Positions 50,001 to 62,305 of a DNA stretch of 64,000 nt are shown here, piece by piece (positions within the stretch are counted from its first letter, which is position 1; every line of letters starts with the position of its first letter). Position numbers and translations under genes: made by a program. The notes beneath the pieces are model-generated. The model was not told the origin of the DNA. It did no database searches and was given only the letters and a program-made list of their open reading frames with translations. This stretch comes from Myxococcus eversor (GTDB taxonomy: Bacteria > Myxococcota > Myxococcia > Myxococcales > Myxococcaceae). Location: contig NZ_JAAIXY010000010.1 in the NCBI RefSeq assembly GCF_010894455.1, forward strand, positions 298,940 through 362,939, given 5' to 3'.

Positions 50001-51104
50001 TCAGACGCCGTGCGAGGCGCCGTTGCCCTTGTCCGCGGTGGGCACGCGGCAGCGCAGCTCCGTCTCCGCCTCCAGCGCGAGCAGGTTCTCCCGCATCGCC
50101 TTGGCCCAGCGCGCGCGGGGCTGCTCCATCAGCTTCTCGTTCGCCAGTTCGATGCTCTCGCTCAGCTCCTCGTCGGAGAGCTCCGAAGCCGTCTTCCCCT
50201 TGTACGGGCCGAAGGCCACCACCACGGCGCTGGCCTTGGGGCTCTGGCGCGGCGCGGGCGGCTCGACGGGGTGGGGGGCTTCAGCGGCATCCACCTCCAC
50301 CGCCCTCGCCGATTCCTTGGGGGGAAGCGGCGCCAGCGGCACGTCGACGTCCAGTCGCTGCGGCTTCTCCTCCCTGGCGGGCGCGGCGGGCAGGGTGGGG
50401 AAGGACGCCTTCACGGGGCCAGGACGCGCGCCCAGCACCTCGTAGGCGCCCGTGGGCTCCGCGTGGCTTGGGGCCGCCGGCTCGAAGTCGTCCGCCGGCA
50501 TCTCCTCGCGGACGTACAGGCCTCCGAAGGCCTCGGGATACGCCTTGCGCAGCGCCGCCACCCGGGCGCACTTCTCAATCATCGTCGTGGGAATCTTGGC
50601 CCACAGCGGCGTCTGCTGGACGTAGCCGCTGAAGTCCAGCCACACCACGACGGGCAGCTTTCCGTCGCGCACCACGCGGGACCAGCCCCCCACCAGCGCG
50701 CCCTTGCGCTTGGCCGGGTTGAAGCGGTGCACGACCTCGCCCTTGCCCTGGTCCACGACGATGTCGTCCTCGGCGAACACCGCACTCGCCTGGATGCCCT
50801 TGAAGTCCGGGAAGCGCTCGGCCCGGGCGAGCATGCCGGCCTCGGAGGGCTGGAACTCGTACTTGTTCACCCAGTTGGGCCGCTCGCGGTTGCCGATGTT
50901 CTGCCGGCGGGCCACGCAGAAGGCCTCCTTGAGGAGGGGGTCCAACCCGCTGCGCTTGCACTGCTCGATGAAGAGGGCGAACTCGTCCTCGCTGATTCCC
51001 CTCGGGCAGATGGTGCGTCGAATCAGCTCCATCCGCTCCCGGCTCCAGCCGCCGTGGGCCAGGCCCGCTTCTTCCACCTTGGGGGACATGTTGGCTTCAG
51101 TCAC
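50001..51104 (-). CDS. RecT/Bet-type single-strand annealing protein
   Basis: A 367-residue protein starting at GTG 51104, with AGGAG about 9 bases upstream; ATG 51089 is an alternative. Residues 20-205 match the phage Bet/RecT family: TICPRGISEDEFALFIEQCK, RSGLDPLLKEAFCVARR, EGGWSRV-like LVGGWSRVVRDG, and TTMIEKCARVAALRKAYPEA then FGGLYVREEM. Then a Pro/Ala/Glu linker (206-295) and a C-terminal domain (296-350) with VVAFGPYKGKTASELSDEEL. Such proteins anneal single strands in homologous recombination, usually beside a phage exonuclease; none is adjacent here. The C-terminal domain is not in lambda Bet. Confidence 0.88.
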   Translation of the reverse strand: MTEANMSPKVEEAGLAHGGWSRERMELIRRTICPRGISEDEFALFIEQCKRSGLDPLLKEAFCVARRQNIGNRERPNWVNKYEFQPSEAGMLARAERFPDFKGIQASAVFAEDDIVVDQGKGEVVHRFNPAKRKGALVGGWSRVVRDGKLPVVVWLDFSGYVQQTPLWAKIPTTMIEKCARVAALRKAYPEAFGGLYVREEMPADDFEPAAPSHAEPTGAYEVLGARPGPVKASFPTLPAAPAREEKPQRLDVDVPLAPLPPKESARAVEVDAAEAPHPVEPPAPRQSPKASAVVVAFGPYKGKTASELSDEELSESIELANEKLMEQPRARWAKAMRENLLALEAETELRCRVPTADKGNGASHGV

Positions 51105-51136
51105 TGTCGTCTCTCCTGCATGCGTCTGCGCGAAAA

Positions 51137-51159
51137 GGGCGGACGACCTCCGTCCGCCC
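51137..51159 (-). promoter_or_regulatory. Terminator-like hairpin in the recT-like leader
   Basis: GGGCGGAC (51137-51144) and GTCCGCCC (51152-51159) form a perfect 8-bp stem with a 7-base loop. Read on the minus strand it is followed at once by TTTT, and the recT-like ribosome site lies about 20 bases further on. This is the layout of a leader attenuator, though it may be an upstream terminator. Confidence 0.55.
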
Positions 51160-51409
51160 GCCTGTGCCTCGGCGGTGCACCCGTGCGAATCCCGAATAAG
51201 GGGCCGTGCGTGCCTGTTCGCTCCGGTGGACTGGTCGCGAAAAGGCCCGACGTGGCCTCGTTCAACAGCGGTGCTGGGAGCGTGTTTCATCCCCGCGTGG
51301 CCCCACGGTTGCGCCAGCCCGTGGGGCGGGCGGCGCGGCGTCACCCGGACTCGGCGTCTCCGAGGGGTGATCGCTCCGCGTGGGAATGCAGGGGGGACGA
51401 AAATACTTT

Positions 51410-51438
51410 TTGACAGCGCGGGCGGCCTTCTGTAGTTA
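51410..51438 (+). promoter_or_regulatory. Sigma-70-type promoter of tRNA-Lys
   Basis: TTGACA (51410-51415), 17 bases, TAGTTA (51433-51438). Predicted start near 51446, 40 bases before tRNA-Lys. The -35 is perfect. Confidence 0.8.
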
Positions 51439-51485
51439 CCGCCGCCACTTGGACGTCACGCAGCCGACGGGCCAAGCGCAGTGCC

Positions 51486-51558
51486 GGGAGCGTAGCTCAA
51501 TTGGCAGAGCAATGGACTCTTAATCCATAGGTTGTGGGTTCGATTCCCTCCGCTCTCA
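51486..51558 (+). tRNA. tRNA-Lys (CTT)
   Basis: Acceptor GGGAGCG/CGCTCTC (one G.T), discriminator A, anticodon stem ATGGA/TCCAT with loop CTCTTAA giving CTT. CCA not encoded; its own promoter and terminator flank it. Confidence 0.96.
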
Positions 51559-51560
51559 TG

Positions 51561-51600
51561 ACGGGGTCTCTCCAGAAATGGAGAGGCCCCGTTTGTTTTT
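51561..51600 (+). terminator. Intrinsic terminator of tRNA-Lys
   Basis: 14-bp stem ACGGGGTCTCTCCA with TGGAGAGGCCCCGT (one G.T), loop GAAA, then TTGTTTTT. Two bases after the tRNA-Lys end. Confidence 0.95.
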
Positions 51601-51675
51601 CCGCACTGCGCCGCCGCCTGCTGACGTCCAGCGGACGTTTCGCGGTATGTACGGAACACGGCACGCGGCGCATCC

Positions 51676-51757
51676 GGGCGGGTGGCGAAACTGGTAGACG
51701 CGCCAGACTTAGGATCTGGTACCGCAAGGTGTGAGGGTTCGAGTCCCTCCTCGCCCA
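51676..51757 (+). tRNA. tRNA-Leu (TAG)
   Basis: 82 bases with the long variable arm of a class II tRNA. Acceptor GGGCGGG/CTCGCCC (one G.T), discriminator A, anticodon stem CCAGA/TCTGG with loop CTTAGGA giving TAG. CCA not encoded. 101 bases before tig. Confidence 0.95.
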
Positions 51758-51858
51758 TTTCGCGTTGACCCGTTCGTGCCTATCCCCTAAACGCGCACGT
51801 CCCACTTATCCGGCGCCGCTCGGGACGATTGTCCGAGGCGGCGGCGAGCGAGGCCCGT

Positions 51859-53136
51859 ATGAAGGTCCAGGTCGAAGAGCTCTCTCCCGTTGAGAAGAAG
51901 CTCTCCATCGAGGTCGAGTCCGCCCGCGTGGCGGAAGAGCTGAACCGCGCTTATTCCGCGTTGAGCAAGCAGGTGAAGCTGCCGGGCTTCCGCCAGGGCA
52001 AGGTCCCCCGCCGCATCCTGGAGCAGCGCTTCAAGGATCAAATCGAGGACGAGGTCATCCAGCGCGTGGTGCAGAGCGCCTACCTGGATGCCGTGCGCGA
52101 GCACAACGTCGAGGTCGTCGCCAGCCCGCAGGTGACGAACCAGGGCCTGAAGGCCGACGCTCCGTTCAGCTTCGAGGCCCGGGTGGAGGTCAAGCCCAAG
52201 GTCGAGGCGAAGGAGTACGCGGAGCTGCCCCTGACGAAGACGGAAGTGTCCGTCACCGACGAGCAGGTCAACGAGCAGCTGGACCGCATGCGCCAGTCGC
52301 TGAGCCGGCTGGAGCCCGTGGCGGACCGCGACTCGGCGGCCTCCGGCGACTACGCCACCGTGGACTACGACGCCACCGTGGACGGCCAGCCGTTCACCGG
52401 CAGCAAGGCCGAGGGCATCACCGTCCAGGTGCAGCCCGGTGAGCTGGTCGAGTCCAAGATCGCCGCCCTGGAGGGCGTCAAGGTGGGCGAGTCCAAGGAC
52501 ATCGACTACGCCTTCCCCGCGGACTACCGGGTGGAGGAAGTGAAGGGGAAGACGGGCCGCTTCCACGTCACCCTCAAGGAGCTGAAGAAGGAGATCAGCC
52601 CCGAGCTGAACGACGACTTCGCCAAGGAGACGGGAATCGCGCAGACGATGGAGGAGCTGCGCGGCAAGCTGCGCACCGACATGGAGAAGGCGCGCCGTTC
52701 GCAAGCGGACAACGACGAGCGCGAGGCCCTGGTGAAGGTGCTCGTGGAGCGCAACCCGTTCGAGGTTCCTCGCGCCATGGTGGAGCGCGCCATGGACTCC
52801 ATGCTGCGGGGCGCCCTGCAGCAGCTGCAGCGCTCGGGCGTGGACCCCAGCCGCCTGAACCTGGACTTCAACCGGCTGCGCGAGGAGATGCGCGAGAAGG
52901 CCCTCCAGGAAGTGAAGGGCACGCTGCTGCTGGAGTCCATCGCCCTCAAGGAGGGCGTGCAGGCGTCCGACACCGACGTGGACGCGCGCATCGAACAGCT
53001 CGCCGTGGAGGCGGGCCAGCCCGTGGCCGCCGTGAAGAAGTACTTCAAGGGTCCGGACGAGCGCCTCGGGTTGTCTCTGCGACTGCGCGAGGAAAAGACG
53101 ATTGAATTCCTGAAGGGCCGGGCGAAGTATTCCTGA
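51859..53136 (+). CDS. tig: Trigger factor
   Basis: The 425-residue ribosome-associated chaperone. N-domain (1-115) carries the ribosome contact loop [16 protein letters not shown]; the FKBP-like domain (about 155-240) follows, and the helical C-domain (about 265-425). ATG 51859 is preferred over TTG 51829, which would add 10 non-conserved residues; GAGCGAGG is upstream. clpP follows after 55 bases, the common tig-clpP-clpX order. Confidence 0.97.
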   Translation: MKVQVEELSPVEKKLSIEVESARVAEELNRAYSALSKQVKLPGFRQGKVPRRILEQRFKDQIEDEVIQRVVQSAYLDAVREHNVEVVASPQVTNQGLKADAPFSFEARVEVKPKVEAKEYAELPLTKTEVSVTDEQVNEQLDRMRQSLSRLEPVADRDSAASGDYATVDYDATVDGQPFTGSKAEGITVQVQPGELVESKIAALEGVKVGESKDIDYAFPADYRVEEVKGKTGRFHVTLKELKKEISPELNDDFAKETGIAQTMEELRGKLRTDMEKARRSQADNDEREALVKVLVERNPFEVPRAMVERAMDSMLRGALQQLQRSGVDPSRLNLDFNRLREEMREKALQEVKGTLLLESIALKEGVQASDTDVDARIEQLAVEAGQPVAAVKKYFKGPDERLGLSLRLREEKTIEFLKGRAKYS

Positions 53137-53191
53137 GGTTCTTTTCCGAGCCGTCTCCTAAGAGCTTCAGAGCCCGCTACTCGAGGTCGAC

Positions 53192-53812
53192 ATGCCCTTC
53201 ATGCCCGTTCCCTACGTCATCGAGCAGACGCACCGCGGTGAGCGCTCGTACGACATCTACAGCCGGCTCCTGAAGGACCGCATCATCATGCTGGGCACCG
53301 AAATCGACGATGACGTGGCCAACGTCATCGTCGCCCAGCTGTTGTTCCTCGAGTCCGAAGACCCGGACAAGGACATCAACATCTACATCAACTCGCCGGG
53401 CGGCTCCGTGACGGCGGGCATGGCCATCTACGACACGATGCAGTACGTCAAGCCGCCGGTGTCCACCATCTGCGTGGGCCAGGCGGCGTCGATGGGGGCC
53501 GTGCTCCTGCTCGCCGGGACGAAGGGCAAGCGCTACACGCTGCCCTCCAGCCGCATCATGATCCACCAGCCCCTGGGCGGGGTGCGGGGCCAGGCCACGG
53601 ATATCGAAATCCAGGCCCGGGAAATCCTCCGGATGAAGGCGAAGCTCAACGACATCATCGTCAAGCACACCGGGCAGACCATCGAGCGAGTCGAGAAGGA
53701 CACGGATCGCGACTACTTCATGGGCGCCACGGAGGCGAAAGCCTACGGAATCGTGGATGAAATCCAGAACCCGAGGAAGGTCGTCGGGCTGGGCAAGGAC
53801 GAGAAGAAGTAG
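53192..53812 (+). CDS. clpP: ATP-dependent Clp protease proteolytic subunit
   Basis: The 206-residue serine protease core that pairs with ClpX or ClpA. The triad is Ser100 (GQAASMGA), His125 (IMIHQPLGG) and Asp174 (DTDRDYF). The N-terminal [20 protein letters not shown] is the standard propeptide and axial-loop region. A terminator lies between it and clpX. Confidence 0.98.
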   Translation: MPFMPVPYVIEQTHRGERSYDIYSRLLKDRIIMLGTEIDDDVANVIVAQLLFLESEDPDKDINIYINSPGGSVTAGMAIYDTMQYVKPPVSTICVGQAASMGAVLLLAGTKGKRYTLPSSRIMIHQPLGGVRGQATDIEIQAREILRMKAKLNDIIVKHTGQTIERVEKDTDRDYFMGATEAKAYGIVDEIQNPRKVVGLGKDEKK

Positions 53813-53844
53813 CGGTTCGCCGGGGCTTGACGCCTCGGCCGGTG

Positions 53845-53887
53845 GCCGGAGCCGCGGGAATTCGTCCCCGCGTCTCCGGCTTTCTGC
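53845..53887 (+). terminator. Terminator between clpP and clpX
   Basis: Stem GCCGGAG (53845-53851) with CTCCGGC (53874-53880) and an inner GCGGG/CCCGC; followed by TTTCTGCTTTCTG. It would separate clpP from clpX transcription. Confidence 0.85.
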
Positions 53888-54027
53888 TTTCTGCGCCGAC
53901 CCACTCTCCCTGTTAAGTACCGGGAAGGCGCGTGGACGTCCCTGATGGGGGCTGACTAGATTGCTTTGAGGCCGGGTTGGGTGGCGCGAGGCAGGGTGGC
54001 GGCTTTACAGGCGCAGCGAGGGATTTC

Positions 54028-55311
<1,284 letters not shown>

Positions 55312-55322
55312 CGCGGCAAGAC

Positions 55323-55349
55323 GGGGCCGCCTCTTCCAGGGGCGGTCCC
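55323..55349 (+). terminator. Hairpin after clpX
   Basis: GGGGCCGCC (55323-55331) with GGCGGTCCC (55341-55349), one G.T pair. Eleven bases after the clpX stop; no T tract, so a weak or factor-assisted terminator. Confidence 0.5.
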
Positions 55350-55486
55350 TCGAGATGTGACGGGGCGCGTCAAGGGCCAGGAAGCAGGCCCGACGCGCCC
55401 CACGCATTCTGTCGGGAGGGCCGGCCTGCCAGGCGGCCCACGGTTTTTGTGGGACGGGCCTGGGGCTTTCTGTATGTGCTGGCTCC

Positions 55487-57673
55487 ATGACACGGCTGCC
55501 CTTGCCCGCCTTGTTGTTGATGCTCTCTGCCTGCGCTGGCTCGAAGCCGGCGGAACGGGAGGCGGCCCCGGTGGGGACGCGAGCCCAGGAGGAACACTCG
55601 CGCATGGCATACCCGGCGACACGGGTGGACGCGGTGGTGGACACGGTGCACGGCGTGACGGTGCCGGACGCCTACCGCTGGCTGGAAGACGAGAAGGCTC
55701 CCGACGTCCAGGCGTGGATGAAGGCGCAGGACGCCGTCGCGCGCGAGGCCCTGGCGAAGATGCCTGGCCGGGACGCGCTGGTGAAGCGCTTCCGCGAGCT
55801 GTTCTACGTGGACTCCATCTCCATCCCCGCCCGGCGCGCGGGCCGCTACTTCTACATCCGCACCCACAAGGACAAGGAGAAGGCGGTCCTCTACTGGCGT
55901 GACGGCGAGAAGGGCGCGGAGAAAGTCCTCCTGGACCCCAACGGCTGGAGCCAGGATGGCTCCGTGTCACTGGGTACGTGGGCTCCCTCATGGGACGGCA
56001 AGAAGCTCGTCTTCGCGCAGAAGCCCAACGCGGCGGACGAGGCCGTGCTGCACGTGGTGGACGTGGACTCGGGCCAGTGGTCGAAGGTGGACGTCATCGA
56101 GGGCGCCAAGTACGCGCAGCCCCGTTGGACGCCGGACGGCAAGGGCTTCTATTACGAGTGGCTGCCCTCGGACGCCTCCATCCCCGTGGACGCGCGGCCG
56201 GGCTACACCACGCTGCGCTTCCACTCGCTGGGCGAGGACCCGAAGAAGGACGCGCTGGTGCACCCGCACACGGGTGACCCGACCACCTTCCTCCAGGGTG
56301 ACTTGAGCCGCGATGGCCAGTTCCTCTTCGTCTACATCCTCCGGGGCTGGAACGAGAACGACGTCTACTGGAAGCGGCCCGGTGAGAAGGACTTCCGCCT
56401 GCTCGTGAAGGGGCAGGGCGCCCGCTACAACGTGGTGGCCTGGAAGGGCCGCTTCTACGTCAACACCGACGAGGGCGCCCCGCGCCAGCGCGTGTTCGAG
56501 GTGGACCCGGCCAGGTCCGAGCGCTCGGCGTGGAAGGAAATCGTCCCCGAGGACCCGGTGGCCTCGCTCCAGAACATGAACATCGTCGGGGAGCACCTGG
56601 CGCTGGAGTACATGAAGGACGCCACCACCGTCATCCGCGTGGCGACGCTGCGGGGCAAGCCCGTGCGCGAGGTGGAACTGCCGGGGGTGGGCGCGGCCTC
56701 CAACCTGTCCGGCCTGGAGGACGAGGACGAGGCGTACTTCGTCTTCACGTCCTTCACCACGCCCCGGCGCGTCTACAAGACGTCCGTCCAGAGCGGGAAG
56801 TCCCAGCTGTGGGCCCAGGTGGAGCTGCCCATGGACCCGGCGGCCTACACCGTGGACCAGGTCTTCTACCCCTCCAAGGACGGCACCCGCGTGCCCATGT
56901 TCCTGGTGTACCGGAAGGGCCTGAAGCGGGACGGGAACGCCCCCACGCTGCTGTACGGGTATGGCGGCTTCAACGTGAACATGGAGGCCAACTTCCGAGC
57001 CAGCATCCTGCCCTGGCTGGACGCGGGAGGGGTGTATGCGGTGGCCAACCTGCGCGGAGGCGGCGAGTACGGCACGGCCTGGCACGAGGCGGGCCGCCAG
57101 GCGAACAAGCAGAACGTCTTCGACGACTTCCACGCCGCCGCCGAGTACCTCATCCGCGAGCAGTACACCCAGCCCCGGAAGCTGGCCATCCAGGGAGGCA
57201 GCAACGGCGGCCTGCTGGTGGGGGCGGCCATGACTCAGCGCCCGGAGCTGTACGGCGCGGTGGTGTGCCAGGTGCCCCTGCTGGACATGGTGCGCTACCA
57301 CCTCTTCGGAAGCGGGCGGACGTGGATTCCGGAGTACGGGACGGCGGAGAAGGCCGAGGACTTCCGGACGCTGCACGCCTACTCGCCCTACCACCATGTC
57401 CGGCCGGACGTGCGCTACCCCGCGCTGTTGATGATGTCCGCGGACCACGACGACCGGGTGGACCCCATGCACGCTCGCAAGTTCGTGGCGGCGGTGCAGA
57501 ACGCACCTGGCGGCCTGTCACCCGCCCTGCTGCGCATCGAAATGAACGCGGGACATGGTGGCGCGGACCAGGTGGCCAAGAGCATTGAATCCAGCGCGGA
57601 CCAGTACGCGTTCTTGTTCCAGGCGTTGGAGGTGGGAGGGCTCCAGGGTGGGCAGGCAGCGCAGGGCCGCTGA
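55487..57673 (+). CDS. Secreted prolyl oligopeptidase (S9) lipoprotein
   Basis: A 728-residue serine peptidase with lipobox MLSAC at the N-terminus (usual family about 700). The beta-propeller domain (about 90-460) is followed by the alpha/beta hydrolase domain with nucleophile GGSNGG (Ser572), the Asp region SADHDDRVDP and the His region NAGHGGADQ. These enzymes cut short peptides after proline. The lipid anchor would place it on the outer or inner membrane. Independent of clpX by the 175-base gap; lon is next. Confidence 0.93.
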   Translation: MTRLPLPALLLMLSACAGSKPAEREAAPVGTRAQEEHSRMAYPATRVDAVVDTVHGVTVPDAYRWLEDEKAPDVQAWMKAQDAVAREALAKMPGRDALVKRFRELFYVDSISIPARRAGRYFYIRTHKDKEKAVLYWRDGEKGAEKVLLDPNGWSQDGSVSLGTWAPSWDGKKLVFAQKPNAADEAVLHVVDVDSGQWSKVDVIEGAKYAQPRWTPDGKGFYYEWLPSDASIPVDARPGYTTLRFHSLGEDPKKDALVHPHTGDPTTFLQGDLSRDGQFLFVYILRGWNENDVYWKRPGEKDFRLLVKGQGARYNVVAWKGRFYVNTDEGAPRQRVFEVDPARSERSAWKEIVPEDPVASLQNMNIVGEHLALEYMKDATTVIRVATLRGKPVREVELPGVGAASNLSGLEDEDEAYFVFTSFTTPRRVYKTSVQSGKSQLWAQVELPMDPAAYTVDQVFYPSKDGTRVPMFLVYRKGLKRDGNAPTLLYGYGGFNVNMEANFRASILPWLDAGGVYAVANLRGGGEYGTAWHEAGRQANKQNVFDDFHAAAEYLIREQYTQPRKLAIQGGSNGGLLVGAAMTQRPELYGAVVCQVPLLDMVRYHLFGSGRTWIPEYGTAEKAEDFRTLHAYSPYHHVRPDVRYPALLMMSADHDDRVDPMHARKFVAAVQNAPGGLSPALLRIEMNAGHGGADQVAKSIESSADQYAFLFQALEVGGLQGGQAAQGR

Positions 57674-57711
57674 CACCCCAGGCGGACATCCGAGTCGGCT
57701 CCGGGTGTTCC

Positions 57712-57753
57712 CTTGAAGGCAGCAAGTGGTTCCCCAATGTTGAGGCGGGGAAC
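57712..57753 (+). promoter_or_regulatory. Heat-shock (sigma-32-like) promoter of lon with overlapping inverted repeat
   Basis: CTTGAAG (57712-57718), 13 bases, CCCCAATG (57732-57739) matches the sigma-32 pattern CTTGAAA-N13-CCCCAT. An inverted repeat GTTCCCC (57729-57735) and GGGGAAC (57747-57753) overlaps the -10 and the expected start. The start of lon is 57872. Confidence 0.8.
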
Positions 57754-57871
57754 GGCGTCTGAATTCGACGTGTTATAGACATGCTTCACCCCGGGTCAGC
57801 GCTCGTCGGGCGAGCAACCGGGCAACTCTTCAGGGGCCTACCCTCCCGGTAGGCCAGCAGGTGGCGGATAC

Positions 57872-60322
<2,451 letters not shown>

Positions 60323-60362
60323 CGCCGGGGTGACAGCGGAGGAGCTTCCTCCGTGAGGTACC

Positions 60363-60415
60363 GAAGCCAGGATGCCGGCCGACCAGGAGTCGCCGGTCTC
60401 CTGGCTTCTCCTTTT
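60363..60415 (+). terminator. Terminator of lon
   Basis: Perfect 10-bp outer stem GAAGCCAGGA (60363-60372) with TCCTGGCTTC (60399-60408), an inner CCGGC/GCCGG stem, then TCCTTTT. Confidence 0.88.
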
Positions 60416-60450
60416 CGGGGGAGCGGCGCTTCGGGGTACAACGTGCTCCG

Positions 60451-62151
60451 GTGGCTCCTCGCGCGCGACTCGCCTGGTGGTGTCTCTTGCTGGCCTGGGT
60501 GACCGGGGCATGCGGGCCGTGCGGCTTCCAGCCCGACGCGGGCGTCAAGGTGGTGGTGCCCGCGATGCCCACCACGCTCGACTGGAGTCACTCGGACCCC
60601 GAGAGCTGGGCCAACTATCCGGTGATGCTGGCCACGCAGCGGGGGCTCACGGTTCTCGGCGCGGACCACTCGGTGCAACCTGGGTTGGCGGAGCGCTGGG
60701 AGCGGGCTCGCGACGAGAAGGGCCGCGAGGTCTACGTCTTCCACCTGCGGCGGGATGTGCACTGGTCGGACGGCTCGTTGCTCACCGCTCGCGACTTCGT
60801 CGTGGGGTGGAGGCGTGCGCTGCGAGGGCGTGAGCGCGGGGAGATGGCGGACCTGGATGGCGCGTCGGAGGTGCTGGCGCTCCAGGAGCGCATGGCTCTG
60901 GAGGCGGAGGTCCGCGCGGCGATGGAGCGCGTGGGCGTGGAGGCCGTGGATGCGCACACCCTGCGAGTGACGCTGGTGCATCCGCGCAGCTACTTCCTGG
61001 CCCGCGTGGCCAACGTCTACATCTTCTATCCGGCGCCCGCCGCGGACCTGGAGGGCAGGGCGGACGAGGAGGTCCGCGACTACTTCGACCGGCCTCGGGA
61101 TGGGCGTCCGCTGGCACTGGGGCCGTACCGCGTGGAGAGCTGGGACCGCGCGGGCGAGCGGGTGCGGCTGGTGTACAACCCGCGCTCCGCGTTTCCTCCG
61201 CCGATGGTGCCCGGTGAGGCGCCCGTGCCCGTCATCACGTTGATGAAGTCGGAGATTGGCCCGGCGCTGTATGAGCGGGGCCGCGTGGACTTCGTGTTCG
61301 TGGACAGCGCGGCGGCGCTGCGTGTGAAGCGGCCCGGGGATTTGCAGCGCGAGCCGTTGCTGTCGACGTACTACCTGGCCTTCAACACAGAGCGCGCTCC
61401 GCTGGACAGGCCCGAGGTTCGTCGCGCGTTGTCGCGGGCGCTGGACCGCGAGGCGCTGGTGGCGGGGTTGCTGCCGGCGGCGCGTCCGTCGCATGTGCTG
61501 TTGCCTCCGGAGCTTCCGGGGGCGGCTTCGACGGAGGAGGCGGCGCGCCTGCCGCACTACGAGCCAGAGCGCGCGAAGCAGGAGCTGGCCGGAGTGGCTG
61601 GGTTGGAGCGGCCGTTGCGGCTCGTGTATCGCTCGGGCGACAACTTCGTGCCGGAGGTCGCCATCGCGGAGCGCGTGGCGGCGCAGTTGGCTCGCGTGGG
61701 TGTGCAGGTGGTGTTGGAGGCGCGGTCGGACTTCACGGCGGAGGTGGCGCGGCGCACGGCGCAGGGGCCTCGCGCGTATGACCTGTATCTGCGCCGGTTG
61801 GGCGGGGACTACGCGCACCCGAATACGTTCTTCACGCTCTTCGAGCGCGAGGGCAACCATCAGACGGGCTGGGAGACGCAGGCGGGTGGTGAGCCGATGG
61901 GCCGCTTCGAGCGATTGCTGGAGGCGGCGGATGGAGAGGCGGATGAGGCTCGCGCTCATGCGCTGTACACCCAGGCGCAGGAGGTGCTGGTGGGGGAGCA
62001 GGCGGTGATTGCGCCCATCTATCACCCGGACCGCTACTACCGTGCTCGGGCCACGCTGCAGGGCCTGGACGTGGACCCGTTCAACTTCCTGGCGCTGCGC
62101 ACGCTGCGGCAATCCACTCCGGAACCGAAGCAGGCCGAGGTGGTGCCATGA
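60451..62151 (+). CDS. Peptide ABC transporter substrate-binding lipoprotein
   Basis: A 566-residue SBP_bac_5 family protein (DppA/OppA type) that captures peptides or related solutes. Signal MAPRARLAWWCLLLAWVTGA then Cys gives the lipobox VTGAC. Family blocks: VFHLRRDVHWSDGSLLTARD, YYLAFNTERAPLDRPEVRRA, SRALDREALV, YDLYLRRLGGDYAHP. Start GTG 60451. The stop overlaps the ATG of the first micro-frame (ATGA). First gene of the transporter operon. Confidence 0.92.
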   Translation: MAPRARLAWWCLLLAWVTGACGPCGFQPDAGVKVVVPAMPTTLDWSHSDPESWANYPVMLATQRGLTVLGADHSVQPGLAERWERARDEKGREVYVFHLRRDVHWSDGSLLTARDFVVGWRRALRGRERGEMADLDGASEVLALQERMALEAEVRAAMERVGVEAVDAHTLRVTLVHPRSYFLARVANVYIFYPAPAADLEGRADEEVRDYFDRPRDGRPLALGPYRVESWDRAGERVRLVYNPRSAFPPPMVPGEAPVPVITLMKSEIGPALYERGRVDFVFVDSAAALRVKRPGDLQREPLLSTYYLAFNTERAPLDRPEVRRALSRALDREALVAGLLPAARPSHVLLPPELPGAASTEEAARLPHYEPERAKQELAGVAGLERPLRLVYRSGDNFVPEVAIAERVAAQLARVGVQVVLEARSDFTAEVARRTAQGPRAYDLYLRRLGGDYAHPNTFFTLFEREGNHQTGWETQAGGEPMGRFERLLEAADGEADEARAHALYTQAQEVLVGEQAVIAPIYHPDRYYRARATLQGLDVDPFNFLALRTLRQSTPEPKQAEVVP

Positions 62152-62222
62152 CGACGCATGTGGCGCTGTCCGCGACGTTGCCGCGCCTGATGGATTCGCA
62201 GCGCTTCGAGATGACGCCATGA
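62148..62222 (+). CDS. 24-codon micro-frame, coupled at both ends
   Basis: ATG 62148 sits in the stop of the binding-protein gene (ATGA) and its own stop overlaps the next ATG (ATGA). Product MTTHVALSATLPRLMDSQRF plus EMTP. Part of it (HVALSATL) is repeated in the next micro-frame. May be a coupling peptide or an accident of a duplication. Confidence 0.45.
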   Translation: MTTHVALSATLPRLMDSQRFEMTP

Positions 62223-62305
62223 GGCTCGGGCTCTTGTCGCATGTGGCGCTGGCCACGTCGTTGCTGCTCCCGGTCGAGGCGCGGCGCGCCGAGGTGTGGC
62301 CATGA
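62219..62305 (+). CDS. 28-codon micro-frame, hydrophobic, coupled at both ends
   Basis: Begins in the stop of the preceding micro-frame and ends in the start of the permease (ATGA at both). Product MRLGLLSHVALATSLLLPVE plus ARRAEVWP: a positively charged start, a hydrophobic core and a basic end, like a tiny membrane peptide. Shares HVALATSL with the micro-frame before. Confidence 0.5.
   Translation: MRLGLLSHVALATSLLLPVEARRAEVWP

Noticed and set aside
51600-51676. Separate promoter for tRNA-Leu
   Set aside because: CTGACG and TATGTA are 20 bases apart, too far; the source of tRNA-Leu transcription is left open.
57751-57779. Second sigma-70 promoter of lon at TATAGA (57774)
   Set aside because: No acceptable -35 at 16-18 bases; the sigma-32-type site upstream is far better.
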